64,000 nucleotides of DNA from Chrysoperla carnea (lineage: Eukaryota > Arthropoda > Insecta > Neuroptera > Chrysopidae), in assembly GCF_905475395.1 (NCBI RefSeq), contig NC_058341.1, positions 35,355,501-35,419,500 on the forward strand, in the 5' to 3' direction. The notes below the pieces were generated by a model. The model ran no database searches and had not been told where the DNA came from. It saw nothing but the letters and a program-made list of their open reading frames with translations. The translations under genes and the position numbers were made by a program. This document shows positions 50,056 to 61,290 of this stretch, piece after piece. Positions within the stretch are counted from its first letter, which is position 1, and each line of letters opens with the position of its first letter.

Positions 50056-53000
50056 CGATCAGACCTGATTTTAAGTTGGAAGTTTCTTTAAACTTTTAAT
50101 TTAAAATTTTCAACGCTTAATATAAAAACTTTGAATAAATTACTGTTTCATGATTGATAAATAGTTTTGATTATTTTAAATTAATGGCATGCTTCCTGCT
50201 GATAAATTTTCAAAAAATAACTTCTTTTTTAATAATCGCAAAATACGTAATAGTTCATAGAAAACTTTTGATAACAACGTCATAACAGTTTCTTTGAAAA
50301 ATGTCTTAAATATTATTTTATCTTTAATGACATTCAAGCAAGTTACGTAAGACCTTCAATGTAAAAAATGTAAATAGTATTAAAATGATGTGTATCCGGC
50401 ATGATTTACATTTCATTTAAAAAAAAAATAAATAAAAAATTCTTCTTCTATATAGATTATGATAAAGATGATGATTGCGGGTGCGTGACAAAGTGGCCAT
50501 CATCATCATCACCGGACGAACACACCAGACACATAGACCTACATCTATCTAAACATTCTACATAATAGTAATTATTATAATTTTTATCTATGTTCATAAA
50601 TATCGTCTAGAAATACAGTGTATTCGAAAATTAATATATTGTGTGTATGCTTGAGAAAATGGTATCCATAATTTTTGAATAAAAATAAATTAAATTAAAA
50701 CACTTACTTTTCTTGGTCAAGCGACTGATCTGATAATCAATACAATTATGGTCAATCGAATCAAAACGCAGGACTATGATTTTAACACTGTATATGTATG
50801 TATGTAAGGAAATGTATGCAATAAAGTTACTGCCTTAAAGATATATCGTATTTGTGCTTAAGCATTACCAAAAGGAATGAAATAAAAAGCTGTTATTTTA
50901 TAAAAATCGACTAAATAAAACATGGATCCCTGCATAAAATAAAATGGCAGATCAAAATCCAAATTCAAAGGTTTTAGATTTCAATAGTTGTAGTAAAAGC
51001 ATTCCTGAAAAGGTACAACAATTCAACTATTTTCAAACCAAATCTTTGAAATGCAATAGCTTTTGATTTTGATAAAAGTGTGAAAAAATTTTGATAAATG
51101 TGTTCATAAAATCACTTATAATTGGTTCACTTCGATAACTGAAAACCAGGACGTTAAAAGTGAGTTTAAGTTCCCATTTTGTTACAGGACGCATTTTGTT
51201 AACCGTAAGAGGTAAAATTCAACTGACATGTCTGTTATTCAAAATTTGACTGCCATCATATTTGAAAACCTTCTACTGGATGATTTAAAAGGTGCAAACA
51301 GAATTTATATTAAAAATTTTCAAACTCTCAGTATCGATTACAACATCGTAAATAATATAAGCTGTAGAATAATTTCATGTATTAATATTAAATACATTTT
51401 ATACACATTTATGTATTTTTCATTTGTATTAATTTTCTGATAGAGACGCTTTTTTGTTATTCTTGAAAATCGTAACCAAAAATAGGATATTTTTTTGATT
51501 TAAATAGTCTACAATCAACAAGCTTTTATTGGACCAAAAAGTGCAGAATAATTTTTTCCATGAGCCACTCATACTTGACTAGCTCTACAAATTTAAAGAG
51601 CTTTGAATTATCCTTGATATTTTAAATTGAGCGCCTCCAGCTTTTACAAATATATATTACATATGCATGCAAAATTTCAGCACAATTGGAAACCGAGAAA
51701 TGGATCCAAATTCCAAGACAAACAAGTGAAGTTAAGCAAATACTTTTTAACAAAATGTATGTAATAGTGTGTGTCTCTCGTATTCTTGTGTAGGTGTTTG
51801 TCTGTACCAAAAATTTGCCGAACGATTGAGGCGTAGAAATAAATATTTTGATTGATGTAAAACAGCTCACATAAAAACAGAAAAAAATCGTTCGATTAAA
51901 TTGTCAGAAAATTTGGTAAAAAATTCCTCTTAGAACACTGATTAAAAGATTGCTGAGCTCGACGGTTTTAAATGAACATTTTTTGAGATATTTTGAGTCA
52001 AAATAGAAAAATTTAAGCAATATACCTACGAAGTCGTTTATATGCCGTAATATTCACCCAAATATGCATGGGTATATGCATTTTTTCACATTTCTTAACA
52101 AAATATGAAAACTCCGAAAAAGAGATGACTAAAAGTGAAAATTAAAATAGGCCAAAATATACGGATGATATAAATATGTATTTTAAACTACTAATAAGAC
52201 AAATAATAGAAAAAAAGATCCGACATGGACAGTGACGTCAGAGGTTACTACGTCATATGCTACCATAGGTACTTCATGATAAATTCTGTTTTATTAGAAA
52301 GAGATACAAACAAATCTTTGATGGCTTTTATCTTGGTTGCTTAAGGAAAATCGAAAAATAATTTTCGAAAGCTGTTTGTTACATTAATGAGATTTTGTTC
52401 AACAACAAAAAATCATTCATATTCCCATTTTACAGAGATTAACTTTAACCAAAATGGAAAATACTACAATGGAGATGATTACTAAGTTTTTTATCACTTC
52501 AAGTGAAGACTTATCACAGCACGGACAGAAAAGTGAAGTTCATTATTTTTATGGGTAATGTGGCAAATTCGATATCAATCATCTACCTAATTGCCTTTAT
52601 CTAGATAAAATAATCCACTTAATCGGAAAGCTATTAGTCTAATCTCCAAAAGTCGTATCCTCCACGACATGTTCATTTATATTTTTTATTCTGTTTTGAT
52701 TTAATAATAAATATTTAAAAAATTATAATAATTAAAATGATAAACACCTTAGCAGCAATTAACCCAAAAAACAAAAACAACAATGTGTACCCGATGTATT
52801 CGCTGTATATTAAAAAATTTTGTAAATTTAAATTATTTTGTTGGTTTAAAAGAAATTAAATTATTAAATTGTAATTAATTATTTCATAAAAATTAATTAA
52901 TATATTTAATTTTTATCATGATTATAATTGTTTACACGGAGCGGCGATTACAGAGAGTCCACCATGCCAAGTACGATTTCTTTGATTAATTTTTTACTTT

Positions 53001-55279
53001 TTTGAGTGTCGAATTTATGGGAATCATATTATTCGATTTCCATAACAATTTTCGTGTATTTTTACGGTTGTTTATGTATGCAATATAGGGACAAGTTGGT
53101 TTTATCGTACCAGTTTTTAATTGGGTCAAAATTTTTGTTTGTAAAGAGACACAAATATGGATGAATTTGTAAATCAAAGTTTAATATCATGGCTATCTTA
53201 TACAGTTTCCTAGAATTTAATTAACATATAGCCAAGAACATAGTTTTCACAAAGCCTGTTACTAATACGATAATAATAAATAAAAAAGTATCGATCCGGT
53301 GCCAGATTGTGGCATTCAACCAACGTTAGAAACTATGTTGTTATATAATGGGTTAGCGTTATCATTCTATGCATTCGTTCGATTCTGATTGGGAGTCTCA
53401 TTTTCAACAAATTTCTTATCTTAAATGGTGCACATTTGGAAGCTGCAACTGGAGCATTTGTTAGCGTTGACAGTTGACACACTCGGGAGTTGAAACCCAA
53501 GTTTTCTTTATTACAAAATAAATATTGAAATATTCGGAATTTGGACATTTATCTCATTTCGAAAATGGACCATAATTTTAATTTACAAAAATCATCTTCA
53601 ATATTTGCTGCAAAACAAAAGAGAGGGTGACACTCTGTGTAATAATTACCTTGAATTTTTGTCAACATCCTCAATATTTTTTCAAAAATATTTTTATACA
53701 CCTACAAAATAATAATTACTATATATGGATGTACATTTTTATGAGAAGGTTATGCATTTGTTGCAATTTTTAAAAATTTGATTCTTATCTATTTCTTATT
53801 AGTCATAAAACGTTACCAATCTCTTATTCTCGAAATCTTAAATAAAGATATTAAGATTTTACTCACGTAAATATGTATATTTAAAAAAATCATGGTCACT
53901 GTTTGTTTTATTTATTTGAATCAAAATTTGTTTTCAGAGTATTCACTTGCGGTTTAATGGACCAAAGTTTCAATTTTACCTGTTATTTTCTCAGATTTGC
54001 ATTTCATAAATATCTTCATTGAAGTGCAATCAGATTTTTTCTGAAAAATTATAGGAAAATAATCAAATTTCAAAGACTTTTTTATGATATGATAAGGTTT
54101 CTCTATTATTTATCATAATAGGAATTAAAAGAGTTAGAAAAATGTATTTCCTGAACCATTTTACATAACGACAAATAGGCTTTTGACCACTAAGAATAAA
54201 TCGGTTGGATAAAAGTTTCTAATAATTAATTAATCATGATATGTAGATAAAATTAATTTTTATAAAATATAAGGATTATTATTATTTTTTTATATAAATT
54301 CTTTAAAATTATACATCCGACCACGTGACAGAAATGAACCAATCAGATGTACTTTGAAGGTACTACGTTACGTCATATGAAAGGCTAGGTAAGTATGTAA
54401 GCTTAAAAATGCAAAAACATGCAAATACTTGTAAACTTGCATATACAAAAATGATTGCATGTCACGGTTTGATGTCATTTCAAGACGCCATGTGACTCTA
54501 CAGGATTTTAGAAGTAAATTTGAATGGGTTTTTTAAAATGCAAAATACATAAGGTAAATAGTGTTTTTTTTAATAATACTTTCTTAGTGTAAATCGGAAT
54601 TTTTCCAAATTAGGATCTGTTCGCCGTCCACATTTCAGAAAATTCTTACCTCCCACAAATTTCCCCTTTTGGATAGAACAGGATCCAAAATACGATATAT
54701 AATTTAGGAATAAAGTACTGGCTTTTCTTTTCCGACCTCGGAGTTCCATTCAATTCAGTCCTCCAAAAAATATAAATGAATTTTTATGTTTAATGGCTCT
54801 TGAATGCACATGGCACCACGGACAACTACTACTGGACTATTAATATTACCTTCATTTTTTCAATCGAATCGAAGTTATAGTTCTTCTTAAGTTGTCAGAT
54901 TATCTATTTTCCTTCTACTATCATAAATACACTACTTTCACATCATGACAATATTCATATTATTTATTTAAAAATATATTTTTTTTAAATAAAATGAAAT
55001 TTATTTTATATTATTATTAAAATGAAGACGACAAAATTTAAATAGCAAAAGACTTACATGAAAGTTTTATTTCCATAAATAAAATGACATCTTTATAATA
55101 TACAAATGAATATATTAACCTGTGATGATGATATACGTAAAATCATATATGACAAAATCTCAAATCTTTTATTACAAAAGTCTTTTTAAAGATAAGACGT
55201 GAATATGATCTTTTTATGTCACACCTGGAACTTTCAGATGCAATGAATTATCGTGGTTATTTCCATTTCACTGATACAA
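50056..55279. other. Intergenic DNA
   Basis: No supported gene. 54310-54530 (GAAATGAACCAATCAGATGT, ACTACGTTACGTCATATG, TTTGATGTCATTTCAAGACG) and 52215-52285 (GTGACGTCAGAGG, CTACGTCATATGC) share a TACGTCATATG block and may be fragments of one MITE. Confidence 0.35.
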
Positions 55280-55470
55280 ACAAATTTGGAAAACTGATCA
55301 AATTAATGGGACCATACACAAATTTCGTCACACAATTTTATGATTTTTATCCCACCCCCTCTTCGTTGACACATTGCAAACCCCTCCCCAGTTTTTTTAC
55401 GCACACAATCTATTTTTCATAGCTTCGACTTGCCTATCTGGATATTTATCTTCCACCCCCTTTTTAGGAT
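55280..55470. mobile_element. MITE-like C-rich fragment
   Basis: GGGACCATACACAAATTTCG..TCACACAATTTTATGATT is followed by CCCACCCCCTC and AACCCCTCCCC. This resembles one half of the C-rich MITE type suspected at 46.1 kb. Weak. Confidence 0.3.
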
Positions 55471-55572
55471 TCCAAAAATAATCTTTATTCCATTAACCCA
55501 CATTCGTTTATGTAATCTCTTAGTTAAAAAGTAAAAAGTTTCCTGAAGGATTCTTCCCAAAATCAAATCATT

Positions 55573-55752
55573 TGTCACAGTGTAGAGGAAGAAGAGATGA
55601 TGTCTTATATTCTCTGCCACTGTCCAGCTCTTGCCATGAGGAGGTGGTCTTATTTAAGCCAGCCTCTCTTTGACGACCTATCTGATTTAAAGTCCGTTGA
55701 CATCAAAGCACTAGTGCTGTTCTTAAACAGCTCAAAATGGCTCATAAAGTAG
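55573..55752 (+). pseudogene. Non-LTR retrotransposon ORF2 C-terminus remnant
   Basis: An open frame of 59 codons ends at TAG 55750-55752. Its features are those of the extreme C-terminus of Jockey/I/R1-type ORF2 proteins: an acidic EEEE stretch, SYILCHCPALAMRR (the His/Cys zinc-knuckle-like end with an Arg-rich follow-up) and a hydrophobic closing helix (ALVLFLNSSKWLIK). After the stop, GGTTGACTAACCC and ACAACGGACCCCATGG look like the element's 3' UTR. Reverse transcriptase and endonuclease parts are absent upstream, so this is a 5'-truncated dead copy. Confidence 0.6.
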
Positions 55753-58099
55753 AGGCCGGGGGTTGACTAACCCTTTTTTAGTATCACAACGGACCCCATG
55801 GTAAGTGTGTCCCATCTCAGAGCAGCCACTCTAATCTAAGCAGTTGCAATTGTATAGTATTAGAGGTCAGTACCAAGGTAGCATCTACCAAGTAACATGA
55901 ATATTTTCAGCTTTGTATTTTTTCTGGTCTTAAGAAGGCTTCTGCAGACGTTGAAGGTGTTAAGTTCAGTTATGGATCGTTTTCTATGTTTTTTGAATAG
56001 TAAAATCAATGGAGATACTGGAAAACTGACCAGTCAGGTGATTCAAAAACCATAAAAATCGATTCGTCAGGTCAAAAATATAGGAATTGATTTTGTCTAA
56101 CACGCCAAATCCACAGCACTCTTACAAACGACTGGGGTATCGAAGAATTGTTATTCCTCAAAAAATAAATATCGAGGCTACATTCGCATTAATGATCCAT
56201 TGAATCGAAAAGCAGTCTCCTGACTATAATTTATAAGTTACAGGAATCAGCTTTTTTAACTCACTAATTTTGGGACAATTCGTATAGTTCGCAGCAGCCT
56301 ACATAGTACTGCAGCTTGACCGATTTTTTTTAAATACTGTAAGAATAATATAGTAGACAATCAGAAATGTAAAGCTATCACGAAATTTTAATAGCATTTT
56401 TGAGGGCAATGCAAAAACTTCCTTTCAACGTAAAAAAAAAAAAAACTATAATATTTATTTTTACATAGAAAGTGAAATTTTCTAAATAATATTATATGAT
56501 GATTTAAAATGATTTGAATAATAAAATATATAATATGATTCTGTTGTATAACAAAATATAATTTAAATATGTATACATATCTACTTTATGTCTTCTTTAA
56601 TTCGATTTGTATAGGCAATACAAGAAAAGTAATGGGACACTAAGTGGCATAAGATCTAATAATAATTTAGTTCATATGATGTTTAAAAAGTACAAATAAT
56701 AATTTTTTTAAGTACGTAAAGTTAGAATAAATTCTGCGGTAGTAAATTTCCAAATAAATTATAATTTACTAACATATTTCATTCAATAATTTTCTCAATT
56801 ATGTCTCCGAAATTATTAATTTGCCTAGTTTCTTAAAACAAGATATTAAAGTAGTCTACACTATTTCAACGGTGCTGTCTGACTTTTATATTATAACTGA
56901 CTCCTAGAATATACACAAGCTAAAAACGAAACGAGTTATCTTCAAATTCTGGTTTAATTTGTATATCTTGAAAAATTTGCTCGGCAAGAAAGTTTTGATC
57001 AAGACTTTTTCATAGGATAGAAAAATTTATGATGTAAGAACTTAGTTTAATTATTTAAAAAAGAAACAAAACTTCCGTTCAACATTGTCTTATTAAACTT
57101 CTCATATATTTTTTTAATTGATAATAAGGCAACAGTGTTATTTACAAGCCGATAAACTACAATGCAGATCAAAACTCAAGCTAAATGATTTCGATAGTTT
57201 TGGGATAAATTTTCTTGCACTCAAAAAGTTTAAATACTTTATTATATTTTGATATTTAAATAACGTTGCATTTGTTCCGGGAAAAAGTCAAAATTTGATT
57301 AAGCACAATAAACTGGAATTTAATTTAAGAGGAAAACAGGTGGTATTGATCATTGTCTTCAAAAGTTTGTTGCAATAATAGTTAATTTTTAAATGCTAAA
57401 CTTTATTGTAGCAACTTAACTGAATTTCTCGACGCTTCCACCATTTGTACATGCTTAAGATTGCAACTACAAAAATGTGTTTCTTTGTCAATTTTTAAAT
57501 TCGACTATTCATTCAAACAAAATTTTCAAATTGATTTCTAACTAAAACAATTACAAAATTTGAATCAAGTATAGGCAAACTGCAAAGCAAATTGAATAAT
57601 AGTTTTATCAACTGCTGGGGAGACAAATTACTAATCAAACGATTCTTTAATATTTATGACGCCAGTAAATTGGTTTCAATCTATTATAGAAGTATACATA
57701 CCACTTTTTTAGTAACTTAAATGCAGAAATTTTGTACTTAAAATTCAACGCTCATATTCGTAATAATCATAATATGTATTTCATAATCATAATATTCTTT
57801 CTTAATATGGTTACTATCTAAACAAAAGTAATAAGTTAATTTGCATATGTAATACAAATTGTAAATATGTAATAATTAGATATCGGATTTTTATGATTTT
57901 ATAAAAAAAAAATAAATAAATAAAAATTCTAGGCTTAACAGGTTTTGCACAGCATTCAGACTTTAGCCACAACGTTGTTGAGGTTCATATCTTCAATTAA
58001 ATAAAAAATTGGCTTTAATCGTACTTTTTTTGTCGTCTGTACGTTAAAGACTATAAGAATTTGTTTTTAAAGTTCAAACGGGAAAAATCCATGCGAGGT
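55753..58099. other. Intergenic DNA
   Basis: The first ~100 bp are probably the 3' UTR of the retrotransposon remnant. The rest is A+T rich with no features. Confidence 0.4.
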
Positions 58100-58510
58100 G
58101 CCTCCGTCGTGTCTTTAATACCAGTTAAAAATATTTTCTCAAGTTGTTCACCAAGACTGAATTTCATAACCTGAATCCGGAAAAGATATAAGCCCCCGGA
58201 ATCGAATCGATCGTGGACCTGTTTACCATTTTGCACCAAATTAAGTTCACCTGCTATCATTCCAAGAAAGTGCACTGAAAAAGAGCATTTTGCAAAAAAA
58301 CGAAGCAAAAAAAGAATTGATACCTCCCATGATCGTGAAACATGATGCAAATATTTCGAAGAAAGTCTTTCTAGTATTATTTCTATTATGGGGGTTTATA
58401 TCTCTCCTGGTATGAGTTACAAGTTCTTGGTGGTAAACAACATACCACTTACTATATTCATTTGAGATCTTGAAAAACTCCCAAGATTTTTTTCGAACGT
58501 TCTTGTAGCG
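58100..58510 (-). repeat. Repeat B, copy 1
   Basis: Shares an ordered series of blocks with 58830-59215: TCTTTAATACCAGT, AGATATAAGCCCCC, GTGGACCTGTTTACC, TTGCACC, a TTCACCTGC.ATCAT block, GTTTATATCTCTCCTG and TTGGTGGTAAAC. On the minus strand both copies can be read in part with similar residues (VYH.ELV..RRDIN), but only this copy stays open for ~100 codons. It may be a decayed coding element; no domain is recognised. Confidence 0.5.
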
Positions 58511-58829
58511 AAAACTGTAAATATGCTTTATATAACAGAATAATTCAATCTCCACTTACTTAAACCATACAAGTTGTATTTACAGTGTATTAATAATTAT
58601 GTAATACAAATTCTATAATTAGTATGCAGCCTGTTTTATGACAAAAGACAAGAAAATTGTTGATTTTTTGTAAAAAAACATTATTATTACAATTTGCCAA
58701 CACAATATTATTAGCCATAAATGAATGGAATACAAAATGGGATTAATTTATTTTATTATCCACTAAAATGTATTCATGAAATTTAATAATCCGAGAGATA
58801 ATAGTCGAATCTTTAATACCAGTCGAATA

Positions 58830-59215
58830 GTCGAATCTTTAATTAACCCAATCAGAAAGAGATATAAACCTCCACAATTGAAATTCCGTGGAGACTAATT
58901 AGGCATAAATACATAGCGAAAGATAGGCATATAAATTTAGGTGGACTTGTTTATCACTTTGCAACCAATTTCGTCCACCTGCCATCATGAAGCTGACGAT
59001 TTTTGAAAGAACTTTGGGGAACATATATCTTCTTCGGTACCTTCCATATTCATGTTTCGCAATGCAAATATGTCGAAAAAAGCCTTTCCGCGTTTTTTGC
59101 ATTGTTAGAAGTTTATATCTCTCCTGTTGAAGGCTACGAGTTCTTAGTGGTAAACGATATAACACTTATATAGTCATATGGGACCTTAAAAAATACAACA
59201 TTTGTTTTCGAACAC
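58830..59215 (-). repeat. Repeat B, copy 2
   Basis: Second copy of the element at 58100-58510, in the same orientation and ~730 bp downstream. It has an internal 8-bp inverted pair (AGGTGGAC at 58939, GTCCACCT at 58973) around the GTTTATCACTTTGCAACC block. Stops break the frame that is open in copy 1. Confidence 0.5.
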
Positions 59216-59845
59216 CAGTGTTGATCTGATCGAAATATAGATCTATAGAATATTTTAGTAGCTGCTAGTTTAATACAAGATTAATAAAATTCAGTTTATG
59301 AATCCATGATATGGTAGTTAGTTCCACATTCCAATTGTGATAATTCGAATTAGAAGTTAAATTCAAACATTTATATGATTAATTGTTGGTCACTGGTTGG
59401 TGCAAAATTTTGAATTTTGATTTGTATAAGATAAATATAATATAGTATAGAGTATGACATCTAGAGAAGTTTAACTGAAGCAGCAAAATATCAAGTAGAA
59501 ATAAATACACGTTTGTTTGTCTTTTGTTTTATATCGGAACTTGTTTTTATATAGTTTTATAATAGAGGTCTCTTGTAATAAATAATTTAAGTGTGTGGAC
59601 ATGATATGCGATAAATATGTTATAATAATCAATGAGTCTAAGATAGAGGATGTTTTTTTTTTATCGACAAAATATAAATGGCTTGAGCTAATAGCTCACT
59701 CTGCCGTTAATACATGGAACACAAAATTCTTATATCCTACGCTCCCTCTCGGGAAAAAACAGAGTTATAATTTTTCTTACGTACTATATTTGAACTATTC
59801 ATTTACGTGATAAGTCACGTGAAAGGCACTAACTTTTATATATAC
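59216..59845. other. Intergenic DNA
   Basis: No gene or repeat recognised. Confidence 0.4.
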
Positions 59846-59988
59846 ACTAGCTGTTAAACCCGCTTCGCTAGGTTGTTTTTGCTCATTTAATCTGTGTGAA
59901 CGGAACAGTAAGATTTTTTTGGCCGATCCCAATATTATGTCTACATTCTCTGTGTGTACGGAAAAGTAAGGAAAAGATCGATAGAAAC

Positions 59989-60335
59989 CCATGGAACATT
60001 CAAGAATATTCGAGAAAGTTCTAGAAAATTCGATAGAAATCCATAGAACATTCCAGAATGTTCGAGAAAATTCTAGAAAATTCGATAGAAATCCATTGAA
60101 CATTCCAGAATGTTCGAGAAAATTCTAGAAAATTCGACAGAAACCCATGGAACATTCCAGATTGTTCGAGAAAGTTTGATAAAATTCAATAAAAATCCAT
60201 ACAACATTCGAGAATATTCGAGAAAGTTCTAGAAAATTCGATAGAAATCCATAGAACATTCCAGAATGTTCGAGAAAATTCTAGAAAATTTAATAGAAAT
60301 CCATGAAACATTCCAGAATTTTCGAGAAAAATCGA
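59989..60335. repeat. 52-bp minisatellite made of heat-shock-element pentamers
   Basis: Units start with CCAT at 59989, 60041, 60093, 60145, 60197, 60249 and 60301, exactly 52 bp apart; the last is partial. After CCAT each unit holds up to eight contiguous 5-bp modules alternating nGAAn and nTTCn (40 bp), then a short GATAGAAAT spacer. Units 1-3 match in all eight modules, units 5 and 6 in seven, unit 4 in five. Three alternating modules already form a canonical HSF binding site. Confidence 0.9.
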
Positions 60336-60350
60336 AAGACATTTGCGCCG

Positions 60351-60400
60351 GTAGCGCCATCTAGTGAAAATTGTACTATTGACAGTGGCGCCATCTATTG
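60351..60400 (-). promoter_or_regulatory. Two CTCF-like motifs
   Basis: 60351-60366 reads, reversed, CACTAGATGGCGCTAC, and 60383-60400 reads CAATAGATGGCGCCACTG. Both contain AGATGGCGC, the core of the insect CTCF site. Binding is not shown; the motif is also common in insect repeats. Confidence 0.4.
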
Positions 60401-60460
60401 AAAATTATTAGAACAATTTTTTTAATCTATTTTCTATGAATTCCTAGATCATTTTTAATT

Positions 60461-60520
60461 CCACCCCCACCAAACTCCCTTATTCACAATGCACCCCCAC
60501 CAAACTCCCTTATTCACAAT
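60461..60520 (+). repeat. 30-bp tandem duplication
   Basis: Two adjacent copies of (C/G)CACCCCCACCAAACTCCC..TTATTCACAAT with exact 30-bp period, inside the retroposon-like element. Confidence 0.9.
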
Positions 60521-60663
60521 GGGACCCTAAGGGCTACCCAATGACATAATCCCCTACCGAAGGTCAATGGTTAGTTTTAGGGAAAATCGGGGACATACAA
60601 ACAAACACTCTCTTTATATATATATATAGATTATAGCAAGCAAAGTAATAATAATATACTTAA

Positions 60664-61290
60664 TATTAGATATTTACATTAATTGAATTAATAAACTTAG
60701 CGATAGGAATTACAGCGCTAGGATTCATTTCACTTAGAAAGGATTCGATATTGTAAGGTGGATAGAATTTAACTTTTATGAGATCACTAATTAGAGATTC
60801 TCTAGCTTTTTCATACAATTTACACTGCCAAAAAACGTGGTTTGGGTCCTCATGCCTCACCACAAAGACACTGATCTGAATTTACAATGTTGAATCTAAA
60901 TAAACTACTCGCCAGAGAGGTATGCTCACTTCTTAATCTATTTAGAGAAACTATTGACTTTCTTCGAAATTTAAAATTTTTAAACCACGGAGCTGCGCCT
61001 CCTTATGTAACAAACTAAGTTTATAAAGCTGATCTTTAATGATTGGTTTTTGCTTCTCTGATTTTAAGTAATTTTTAAGAGAAGTGAGTACACTTCTAGA
61101 ATCACTAAAAATACAGAAATCGTTTGCATTAATATGAAAGAATTTTTCCAGAGTACTAAATATAGCCATAGCTTCAGCCGTAAAGATAGAGGCATATTTA
61201 ACTGTACGGTGCTTTCCAACTAACCCAGTCGATACATCTAACGTTGCAAAAAAATTCGTGCAAAAAAATGTAGAGCCTTCTCCGATAATT
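60664..61290 (-). pseudogene. Non-LTR retrotransposon remnant: RNase H domain and C-terminal zinc knuckle
   Basis: Read on the minus strand. From ~61290 a frame shows an RNase H fold: GSTFF, then SIFTAEAMAIFSTL (Glu), then FCIFSDSRSVLTSLKN (the catalytic Asp-Ser), to a stop at 60951. After a frame change, SLNRLRSEHTSLASSLFRF and DQCLCGE follow, and after another change EDPNHVFWQCKLYEKARESL to a stop at 60666. CxC..H....C is the C-terminal knuckle of Jockey/I-type ORF2 proteins. At least two frameshifts and the missing reverse transcriptase show it is dead. It lies directly beside the HSE-bearing element. Confidence 0.7.

Larger units (their letters stand above)
59846..60630 (+). mobile_element. 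Retroposon-like element carrying the HSE minisatellite
   Basis: Opens with ACTAGCTGTTAAACCCGCTT..CGCTAGG and closes with GGGGACATACAAACAAACAC..TCTTTATATATATATATAGAT, flanked on both sides by TATATATA. These ends are those of short insect non-LTR retroposons. Inside, in order: ~140 bp unique, the 52-bp minisatellite (59989-60335), two GCGCCATCTA sites, a 30-bp tandem duplication (60461-60520) and the tail. No reading frame is kept on the + strand. Confidence 0.55.

Noticed and set aside
59795-60103. A 102-codon minus-strand frame across the HSE array
   Set aside because: The frame is open only because the 52-bp repeat, rich in GAA/TTC, happens to lack stops in that phase; the product is repetitive and overlaps an evident minisatellite.
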